Source of the DNA: Thinopyrum elongatum
Taxonomy: Eukaryota > Streptophyta > Magnoliopsida > Poales > Poaceae
Length of the DNA: 64,000 nt
Assembly (NCBI GenBank): GCA_011799875.1
Contig: CM022303.1
Location: 276,654,904 to 276,718,903 of the forward strand
Reading direction: 5' to 3'
Positions 55,247-64,000 of this stretch are shown here, in pieces. The notes under the pieces are model-generated. The model was not told where the DNA came from. It did no database searches and saw nothing but the letters and a program-made list of their open reading frames with translations. The stretch's first letter is position 1. Each line of letters begins with the position of its first letter. The translations under genes were made by a program, and so were the position numbers.

Positions 55247-58200
55247 GAGTGGTTAGTGCTATCAGGCCAGAGGCCCCTCGGATCAAATATCCAAATTGTA
55301 GTGGATTACGAGCGCGCGGAAATGAGCAGAGACTCACGATCGATGTGACCCCGTCGCCCCGTCTCGAGGACTTGCGGCAAGGGCTAAGAATGCCCGGCCA
55401 TGCCTCGTAGTTATCTTGCGGGCACCTCTCAGGTCAACCCGACTCCACATCACTTCGCATTCATGCTCGCGCGGGTACCCCTCAGGGCCGACCCGTCTTT
55501 AGTATCATAGTATCATGGTTTAGTGTTCAGTCATAATAACCAAGTCTCAGTGTGTCTGACACCAAAGGGGAACCTTGAGGAATCACCCTCGATGGAATTC
55601 CCGCTCGATGATATCATCAAGGTGAACGAAGGAGGAATCACCCTCGAGGTCCACACTTGAGAGGTTGCGCGACGGCGTCGGTATCGGGGGTGGTGTAGGA
55701 GGAATCACCCTCGCTTACCACGACCGATTAACTAACCTACAAGGTTATCATCAGAAGTGCTGACGAGGTATCACCCTCGGCACTCGATAGCAACCCAGCA
55801 GTGTGGACCAACATAGGGGGAAGTGACGTGCGGTGCCCGGGTCTGATCTTCGATCCCGTTGCTCGGGTCTTCTGAGAGTCCAGCGGGGCAGTCGGGACAA
55901 GTGGGTCTCTGATCAGGCTCTACCCATCCTATCTAAACAGTTTAGGATAACAGGCAGGTATCAACAGTAGGCTACAATTAAACAGGCTATGCAACAGATA
56001 TAGGATGGTAACAGCAGCAGTAACATCTAATGCAAGCATAAGAGGGAAGAGAATAGGTGATATCGGAATGCTCAAAATGGGGTGCTTGCCTGTCTGCTCG
56101 ACGGCAAGGGCAGGGTCGTCGGGGACGTAGTCGTACTCTGGAGCGGCGTCTGCCTCAGGAGCTACGGCAACATCGGGGTCTACCGAAAGAGAAGAGGGGG
56201 AGGAAACAAGTAAATATAATGCAAACAGATGCAACACAGTGCGTGCGATGCTATGATGCAGTGCAGGTTGCCTAAGTATGATTCTAAGTCATTTTGGTTA
56301 TTTTTTTAGAATTAACCGGGGATTATTAATCGGTGTGTGTGCACTATTCATCAGCCGGAATCGAGCTTGGAGTTATGAGTTCTCCTACGTAGGAGGTTCC
56401 GACAAGGAAACAGACAGCACGGTTAGACTCGTCTCGTCGTTCTGAGCAACTTTCATGTTTTAACTTTTTCGATCTGAGCTACGGTTTAAAAGTTATTAAT
56501 TTTTAAAGATTTATTGATTTTCTGGAATTATTTTTATTTACAGAAAATGAATTATGATGTCAGCATGATGTAATGCTGACATCAGCAAGTCAACAGCCGG
56601 CTGACCAGTCAAACCTGACATGTGGGTCCAGTGGGACCCACATGTCAGCCTCTGTTTAGACTAACAGTGGATTAGTTTAATTAGCAGGGTTAATTAGGGA
56701 GTGGGCCCCATCTGTCAGTGTCACTAATTATTTAATTAACTAAACTTAATTAGCAAAATGATTAATTAGACAGTTAAACGAGGCGGGCCCACATGTTAGC
56801 GACAGTGCTGCGCCCAGTCAGCACGTTGACCATGATCAACGGGTCAACTGGGCCCCCTGGGACCCACTGGCAGCGGCCCAGGGGTGGACCCCATCGTGCC
56901 ACGTAGGCGGCCGGCGCCGGAGACGCGCCGGCGACCGTTTTCGCGGCAGAAGATCGCCGGAGCGGCTCGGATTCGCGCATCAGCGAGCCATTCTGCGTGC
57001 GCTCGGGCTCGTTCGAACGTGCACAACTTGCCGCATCCATCTAGGTCGGAGGCACTGCCGGAAATGGCCTGGAACAACGATGGCGAATGATGGGGCGGTC
57101 ACCGGAGTACGGGATCAGGGGATCTAGCGCTACGGAGCATGGGGAAGCTCGTGCTCAAGCTCATTGAACTCCTGGAAGCACTAGGAGCACAACGGTGGTC
57201 CCTGGCGGCGATGGCAAGGGCCATAATGACGGCCCCGAGCTCATCGGCGGCGAGCAGAGCACGGGCTCGGGGGCATCTATCTACGGCGCGCGCAAAGGCT
57301 AATGCAGGAGAGCAGAGAACGGGGAAGCTCACCGTGCGGCACACGGAGGCCCTCGAGTGAATGGGAGCGCAGAGGAAGGCCGGCGGTGACGGGATTCGCC
57401 GGCGTTCAGGAAGAAGAGGGACGGCTTGATCTGCTCGTCGTGGAGCTCCCTGTTGCCATCCAGAGGCACCAGAGGTTGAGGAAGACGACGGCGGAGCTCC
57501 TCGGCATGTTCAGTGGGCACGGGGCCGCCGGTGGCTGCGGGGACGACGGAGTTGTGGCAGCAACACGCTCGGCAGCAGCGGATCTAGCGAAGGAAGAAAG
57601 CGGGTGGAGCGAGCGAGGAGAGGGAAGTGGATAGGGACGGAGAGGAGGCCGAGGGAGCTCCTCCTTATCCTCTCGTCTGGCCTACGGCGTCGCGGTGAGC
57701 GCGCGTGTGACCACGGGCGTGGCGACACGGCGGCGGAGAGAGAGGGAGGAGGGAGAAACAGGCCGCGGTGGGCTGGGCCTCCAGGTACTGTAACACAGGC
57801 TTAAGTGCACAGTGGTAGCACCGGCCTTTTCCATTTTATCTTTTCTGACTCTGCCCTTTTCTTTTATTCATTTCTGTTTTGAATTAGTTAGGGCTCTTAT
57901 GCATTTTTATAAAATGTGGGAGTTGGTCCAAATAATGCAATGCAATATTACCCTTCACCAAAAACTGGTTTGGATAGAATTGGATTTCATCTGAATTTAA
58001 TATGATTTGAAATGGTTTTAAAAATGCTGTTTTGGTGCTGTTTCATCTTGTTTGAGTCATTTGTCTAACTCCAACTTTATTGCTGATGGTTTTTCAAATG
58101 TTCCTGGATTATTTGCCATTTAAGGAACATTTTCCCAACAGTGTTTGATCAACTTCATATTTCACTTTTGAATTTTAGTTGATTTTCAGATTTGAGTTGA

Positions 58201-58296
58201 TTTGCTTTGGATAACCACTATGTTTAGGCACTGCAAATGATATGATTTGGCAATATTAGCAGCTGATCACAGTGGTAGTTACACAGGGGTGTTACA
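55247..58296 (-). repeat. 5' LTR of element K, truncated (3050 bp)
   Basis: Matches 47224-50285 throughout and ends GGGGTGTTACA at 58296, followed by the TSD ACCGC. The 1.17 kb equivalent to 46054-47223 is missing at its inner side. Confidence 0.85.
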
Positions 58297-58839
58297 ACCG
58301 CAACCTCCTGAGGTTGGGTACCTGCATAGAAGTCTCCGCTCCTCAGGAGGCAGCCTGGGAAGGCCGCTCCCTCAGGAGGTCTTGGTGCCGTCCGCCTCGC
58401 GAGGCTTGGCCCCTCGCGAGGGTCTTGTTTTGCTGGTCTTTGCAGATGGGCCGTACCAAGCCGCTGATGGAGCCACGCCATGAGCCGCAGGTAGGCAAGT
58501 CTGGGTACCCCGGTTCCCAGAACGCCGACAGTAGCCCCCGGACCCAAGGTGCGCTCGGACTTGGCTTCGAGGCAAAGCCAAAGGGCAAGGGCAAAGCGCC
58601 ACGGGCCCCAATCGCCTGCGGACCAGGCTGACGTGTGGCACTTGATGGGACGTGGGCGTCTCCGCTTCCCCACGTCGCCTCGGCAACTGTCTGGGCTGAC
58701 AAAAGACTCACGCCCGCTACCGGGCCATCATTGCCTTCTCTTCGCCTTGCTCCAGATCCCCTTTCTCCCAGCCGAGTGCATCTCCAGATCCAACCTCGTT
58801 CCTCCTTCCCCATGCGCCTCTTCTTCCAAGATCTCGCGA

Positions 58840-61146
58840 ATGGCGTCCGGGAAGGCGAAACCCACCGTGCCGGCCGCGAGCTCCTTCTCCTCTCCTGCGC
58901 TGGCCCTCGGTACGTCCTCCATTACCGAGGAGAAGCACCTCGCCACTGCACTCCCGCTGACAGCGAGCGGCGACAATGAATGGGACAAGACCATCCTCCT
59001 GGCCGGCTCGGCCGAGCAAAGGACCTTGGCGCAGACAGTTTATCCCTTCCTCCTCCACAGTGTCTTCGCGGGGCTCTTCCCACCTTTCTCCGAGTTCTTC
59101 ACCGGCATCCTCAACCATTACCAGGTCCAGGCTCTACATCTCCAGCCCAACTCCATCCTCCTCCTATCCATCTTTGCCTTTTACTGTGAAGCGTTCATGG
59201 GCGTGAGGCCCTCCGTTGCGCTCCTCCGCCACTTCTTCTATCTGCGGATGCACGATCCGGTCCAGCGCTCTGGCTGCATATCCTTTGCTGCAGTCCATAA
59301 TGGCAACACGCTCATGAGGACCGGGAAGAAGGTGGATAACTTCCGGCGCTGGTGGGTCTTCATGGATGCCAAGGGCCTCAACGTGCAGCTGGAATTACCA
59401 ACCGAGCTGCCGGAGAAGCTTGATAGGTGGGGCCACGAGAAGCTCTCTGACCCTCGGGTGGCGCCGGTCCTAAGGAAGATGATCGCAAACATGGATGCCG
59501 AGGCGCTGACGGGGGCATGCTTGTTAAGGAGTTCCTGACGCAGCGCCTGGCCCCACTCCAAGCGCACTCGCGTCCCATGTGGGAGTTCAAGGGCGCAGAG
59601 GACGACATCCGGCTGTGCTCGGGGAGCTTGATGGGCGAGGATCTGGATAAGGCCATGAACACCCTGCTCGAGGGGGAGCTAGGCAACCTCCCAGCAGCCT
59701 ACATCCCGCTGTACCGGCGCGCCGACAGGGCGGTGGTGGTCGCCGCTATGCCTGTCTTCAACGAGCTGGGCTCGTGCCGCCCGAGCTCCCCAACTCCCCA
59801 GTGCTGGTGTCTTCTGGCGACAACGCTGGCGGAGAGGGCGAAGAGGACTCGAAGGCGACCATGGACGACCTGGCGGAGACCTCTCCGCCGTCTCAGAGTG
59901 AGCTTCTCCGCGGCCTCATGGATGATGATGACGCCGTCGACCCTCCGGTCATGGAATCCCCGCGCTCCACCGGGGTCGTCACGAGGTCCGGGGCCACTCC
60001 CCCGGCCTTGCGGAGGCCAGGCCGAGCGACCCCGAAGAAGAGCGGGGCGGCACCCCCTCCTCGAGGCAATGCCCCCACCTCGTCCATCGTCGTCGCACCA
60101 AAGCCAGCCGATGCGTGCCCCGCCAGCCCCCAAGACGCGGCAAAGGCCGCACCCAGGAAGATCGGAGGCGCCCTGGCTCTGGCTAGGAAGAGGGCGTATA
60201 TTGCCCCTGATGAGTAAGTACCTTACCTTGTTTTTGTTTGTCACCCTTGATGCCATGCCCACAGTACTCCCCTCCTGGTGACCAGGATGGGCATCGTGGC
60301 GAAGAAGAGGAAGGAGGAAGACGGGACCCCTGAAGCGCCACCGCTCGCCAAAGTTGTGGCGGCTTCGACACAGACGGAAGAGGTCGCCCCGCACTCCCTT
60401 GCGACGGAGCGGGGCCCCACAGGCATGGCGGTGGAACCTCAGGAGGAGTCTGCTTCCGCGGGCCTGCAGGCTCCAGAGCCGCCCATCCCTGTCGCGCCCG
60501 GGGGGGTTCAGAGGCTCCAGTGCCCCAAGTTGCTCCTGCGGCTACGTCCCTAGTGATGACGCCAGCTCACGTGCCGACGCCGTCTCCTCCCCAGGCCCTT
60601 GTGCTGACGGACTGCGGCCCCCTTGTCAGGCCCGGGGCCCTGGAGGAGGCTTACGCCATGCTTGATCAGCTCCGGGCCGACCTCCAAGATGCCGATAGGT
60701 GCCTAGTGAGGGAATGCATGGGGCTAATCTCGGGGTGGTTCCAGGCCAATACGTCCGCCAGGATGGCCTGGGGAAGAGCTGAGGCCGCCGCCGTGGAGAG
60801 CAAGAGGGAGGCCGGCAAAGCCACCAGGGCTCGTGATGCGACGCTGGCCAACGCGGCGTCCGCCAAGGAGCTGTGGCAAGGCGGAAGCCGAGTTGAAGGC
60901 CCTTCACGAGGAGCAGGCTGCCCGCACCCAGCAACTTCGACAGCAAAAGGAGGACCTCAAGGCCCACGAGGCGGCGCTCGCCGATCGTGATGCCAAGGTG
61001 GCCCACGCGACCAAGGACCAAGCCATGGAGCAGGACCGCCTGGGCAAGCTAAAGGAGGAGGTGGACAGGGCCCAGGCGTCCCACGCCTAGCATGTTTCTA
61101 AGGTGACGGCCCAGCTGGAGACCAGAGAGAAGACCCTTGTGGTCGC
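58840..61146 (+). pseudogene. Antisense spliced gene of element E (Transposase_28-like plus coiled coil)
   Basis: The ATG at 58840 starts Met-Ala-Ser-Gly-Lys. The core (about residues 60-140) has VYPFLLHSVFAGLFPPFSEF, LHLQPNSILLLSIFAFYCEA and LRHFFYLRMHD, then RRWWVFMDAKGLNVQLELPT, close to B and again PF04195-like. A one-base loss near 59515 and a second shift near 59765 break the frame; the exon ends in IAPDE at a donor GA|GTAAGT (60214). After the 72-bp intron, exon 2 starts at 60286 (GIVAKKRKEED), loses frame near 60500, and continues through CGPLVRPGALEEAYAMLDQL and a coiled coil (EEQAARTQQLRQQKEDLKAH) with a further shift near 60880. Element I is inserted at 61147, 40-60 codons before the C-terminal block known from B. 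Confidence 0.7.
60214..60285 (+). other. Predicted intron in antisense gene (element E)
   Basis: 72 bp, donor GATGA|GTAAGTAC and acceptor GGTGACCAG|; removal joins the two reading frames (GA plus G). Position equals that in element B. Confidence 0.6.
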
Positions 61147-64000
61147 TGATACGTCTTCAACGTATCTATAAATTTTGATTGTTCCATGCTATTATATTAT
61201 CTGTTTTGGATGTTTTATATGCATTAATATGCTATTTTATATTAGTTTTGGGACTAACCTATTAACCTAGAGCCCAGTGCCAGTTTCTGTTTTTTTCCTT
61301 GTTTTTTAGCTTCATGGAAAAGGAATACCAAACGGAGTCCAAACGGAATAAAATCTTCGCGATGATTTTTCTTGGACCAGAAGACACCCAGGAGACTTGG
61401 AGATGAAGTCAGAGGAGCCACGAGGCAGCCACAAGGGTGGAGGTCGCGCCCAGGGGGTAGGGCGTGCCCCCTGCCTTGTGGGCCCCCCGTGACCCTCCTG
61501 ACCTAATGCTTTGGCCTATATATTCACATATGTTCCCAAACCACCAGAAGCATCCACGAAAATACTTTTCCACTGCCGCAACCTTCTGTACCCGTGAGAT
61601 CCCATCTAGGGACCTTTTCCGGAACCCTGCCGGAGGGGGATTCGATCACGGAGGGCTTCTACATCAACCCTATTGCCCTTCCGATGAAGCGTGAGTAGTT
61701 TATCTCAGACCTACGGGTCCATAGCTAGTAGCTAGATGGCTTCTTCTCTCTCTTTGATTCTCAATACCATGTTCTCCTCGATGTTCTAGGAGATCTATTC
61801 AATGTAATACTTTTTTGCGGTGTGTTTGCCGTGATCCGATGAATTGTGGATTTATGATCAGATTATCTATGAATATTATTTGAATCTTCTCTGAATTCTT
61901 TAATGCATGATTTGATACCTTTGTAATTCTCTTCGAACTATCGGTTTGGTTTGGCCAACTAGATTGGTTTTTCTTGCAATGGGAGAAGTGCTTAGCTTTG
62001 GGTTCAATCTTGCGGTGTTCTTTTCCCAGTGACAGTAGGGGCAGCAAGGCACGTATTGTATTGTTGCCATCGAGGATAAAAAGATGGGGTTTACATCATA
62101 TTGCTTGAATTTATTCCTCTACATCATGTCATCTTACTTAATGCGTTTCTCTGTTCTTCATGAACTTAATACTCTAGATGCAGGCAGGAGTCAGTCGATG
62201 TGTGGAGTAATAGTGTTTGTTGGGAGGCAACCCAATTTTATTTAGATCTATTCGTGTTTTTATGCCTAGGTAAGGGCGTTAAACAATTGCGCTTGTTGGG
62301 AGGCAACCCAATTTTCTTTTTCTTTTTGCTTTTTTGTTCCTGTTTTGCAATAAATAATTCATCTAGCCTCTGGTTAGATGTGGTTTTGTGTTTTAATTAC
62401 TTTTTGTGCCATGTAAAACCTTTGGGATGGCTTACGGTGATAGTTGATTTGATCTTGCTGAAAAACAGAAACTTTTGCATCCAGTCACAGAATTTTAATA
62501 ATTCACTGGAGAGTTTAAAAACCCTGAATTTTTTATACGAGATTTAAATACAAATTTCCTATGTTTTCCTAATTTTTCAGAATTTTTGAAGTTACATAAG
62601 TATTATAACAATTCGGATCTTCACATACTGTTCTGTTTTTGACAGATTCTGTTTTTTTGTTGTTTGCTTATTTTGATGAATCTATGGGTAGTATCGGGGG
62701 GTATGAACCATGAAAAAGTTGGAATACAGTAGATATTACACCAATATAAATAAAGAATGAGTTCACAACAGTACCAAAAGTGGTGATTTATTTTCTTGTA
62801 CTAACGGAGCTTATGAGATTTTCTGTTGAGTTTTGTGTTGTGAAGTTTTCAAGTTTTGGGTAAGGATTTGATGGACTATGGAATAAGGAGTGGCAAGAGC
62901 CTAAGCTTGGGGATGCCCAAGGCACCCCAAGGTAATATTCAAGGACAACCAAGAGCCTAAGCTTGGGGATGCCACGGAAGGCATCCCCTCTTTCGTCTTC
63001 GTCTATCGGTAACTTTACTTGAGGCTATATTTTTATTCACCACATGATATGTGTTTTGCTTGGAGCGTCTTGTATGATTTGAGTCTTTGCTTTTTAGTTT
63101 GACATAATCATCCTTGCTGTACACACCTTTTGAGAGGGACACGCATGAATCATGATTTATTAGAATACTCTTCACTTATATCTTTTGAGCTAGGCAATTT
63201 TGCTCTAGTGCTTCACTTATATCTTTTTAGAGCACGGCGGTGGTTTTATTTTATAGAAATTTTTGAACTTTCATGCTTCACTTATATTATTTTGATAGTA
63301 TTTAAACAGCATGGTAATTTTCTTTGCTTATAAATTTAGTCCTAATATGATAGGCATCCAAGAGGGATATAATAAAAACTTTCATATAAAGTGCATTGAA
63401 TACTATGAGAAGTTTGATTCCTTATGATTGTTGTGAGATATAGAGATGGTAATATTAGAGTCATGCTAGTGAGTAATTGTGAATTTGAGTAATACTTGTG
63501 TTAAAGTTTGTGATTCCCGTAGCATGCACGTATGGTGAACCGTTATGTGATGAAGTCGGAGCATGATTTATTTATTGATTGTCTTCCTTATGAGTGGCGG
63601 TCGGGGACGAGCGATGGTCTTTTCCTACCAATCTATCCCCATAGGAGCATGCGCGTAGTACTTCGTTTCGATAACTAATAAATTTTTGCAATAAGTATGT
63701 GAGTTCTTTATGACTAATGTTGAGTCCATGGATTATACGCACTCTCACCCTTCCACCATTGCTAGCCTCTCTAGTGCCGCGCAACTTTCACCGGTACCAT
63801 ACACCTACCATATACCTTCCTCAAAACAGCCACCATACCTACCTATTATGGCATTTCCATAGCCATTCCGAGATATATTGCCATGCAACATTCCACCGTT
63901 CCGTTTATTATGACACGCTTCATCATTGTCATATTGCTTTGCATGATCATGTAGTTGACATCATATTTGTGGCAAAGCCATCGTTCATAATTCTTTCATA
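61147..64000 (+). mobile_element. Element I: Sabrina/WHAM-like LTR element, internally deleted, runs off the window
   Basis: A plus-strand LTR begins TGATACGTCTTCAACG at 61147 and can be followed to about 62214 (plus-strand TATA CTATATATT at about 61516). It then jumps to interior sequence GTTGGGAGGCAACCCAA at 62219, so the rest of the LTR, the primer site and the 5' interior are gone. The interior from there to 64000 is AT-rich 3' non-coding sequence of the family with polypurine-like CCTAAGCTTGGGGATGCC copies near 62902 and 62957 and a hairpin at 62965-62988. No ORF with a domain is present. It matches H's LTR closely and J less closely. Confidence 0.75.
62965..62988 (+). repeat. Perfect hairpin GGGGATGCC/GGCATCCCC (element I)
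   Basis: Nine-base arms at 62965-62973 and 62980-62988, loop ACGGAA. In the sense strand of the element it mirrors the hairpin of J at 20773-20796. Confidence 0.7.

Larger units (their letters stand above)
46054..58296 (-). mobile_element. Element K: chromodomain-bearing Ty3/Gypsy element (Tekay-like) with 4.2-kb LTR
   Basis: The TSD ACCGC is perfect at 46049-46053 and 58297-58301. The left (3') LTR is 46054-50285, 4232 bp, TGTGACGACCCCGG to GGGGTGTTACA. The right (5') LTR keeps only 55247-58296, corresponding to 47224-50285, so about 1.17 kb of it and the primer-binding site are deleted. The interior (50286-55246) encodes Gag-Pol on the minus strand. The polypurine tract is the minus-strand AGAGGAGGAGAACT next to 50285. 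Integrase with a C-terminal chromodomain and long LTRs fit the Tekay clade of chromoviruses. By eye, two LTR samples of 250-300 bp differ by about 2-3%. Confidence 0.92.
45398..61146 (-). mobile_element. Element E: non-autonomous Gypsy element, left part (same family as A and B)
   Basis: The 3' LTR is 45398-46053 plus 58302-58530 (885 bp), split by K. It begins TGTCGGATTCAGGG and ends AACGCCGACA. The adjoining interior has the minus-strand polypurine tract CCGGGGGCTAC (58531-58541). The plus-strand antisense gene then runs from 58840 until I interrupts the element at 61147. Gag, protease and the 5' LTR should lie right of the window. The TATA-like CTATAAATATA (minus) is at 45720-45730. The left flank is H's interior; its 5-bp flank GTATA cannot be paired within the window. 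Confidence 0.8.

Noticed and set aside
1..64000. tRNA, rRNA, CRISPR arrays or bacterial-type operons
   Set aside because: No cloverleaf, rRNA or regularly spaced repeat-spacer pattern was seen; tRNA-like words occur only as primer-binding sites beside LTRs.

Overview
The window looks like a gene-free stretch of intergenic DNA from a large grass genome, most likely Triticeae (wheat, Aegilops or barley). The basis is repeat content: long Ty3/Gypsy LTRs, non-autonomous LTR elements whose LTRs begin TGATACGTCT, plant tRNA primer-binding sites and a Ds-like hAT element. No host gene, tRNA gene, rRNA gene or CRISPR array could be supported. Family names below are by resemblance only, because no database could be searched.

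The sequence is a stack of nested insertions, several proven by target-site duplications (TSDs) read directly. From the left: element A (1-5112, minus strand) sits in the gag region of element C (5113-8386, minus). C lies beside the internal tail (8387-10338) and 3' LTR (from 10339) of a Gypsy element G on the plus strand. G's LTR is split by element D (11054-31000, TSD CCGCC). D's left LTR holds a 3.78-kb solo LTR, F (11156-14936, TSD GTTCG). D's interior holds element J (17518-24218, TSD CACAC/CACCC), which has no gag-pol. G's LTR resumes at 31006 and is interrupted at 32654 by element H (minus, same broad family as J). H's LTR received element B (33051-42932, TSD TGGGT) and a 650-bp Ds-like hAT element (43257-43906, TSD GTGAGGAC). 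H's interior is entered at 45398 by element E. E's LTR received a chromovirus with very long LTRs, K (46054-58296, TSD ACCGC). E's interior is cut at 61147 by element I, which runs off the window.

The only near-complete replication machinery is in K: gag, zinc knuckle, protease, reverse transcriptase, RNase H, integrase and chromodomain, damaged by two in-frame TAG codons and one frameshift. A, B, D and E are gag-protease elements without a usable reverse transcriptase or integrase; A and B share the same internal loss in a reverse transcriptase remnant. B, D and E also carry, antisense to gag, a spliced gene whose first part resembles the Pfam 'putative gypsy type transposon' domain (Transposase_28) and whose later part is a coiled coil. 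J has a full pair of LTRs but only one family-specific ORF with a Cys/His-rich patch.

The points most worth following are the antisense spliced gene conserved between two retrotransposon families, the convergent region with conserved 64-bp tandem repeats between it and the gag unit, the J-type ORF and its RNA hairpin, and the CAG-to-TAG/TAA changes that look like scars of CHG methylation.
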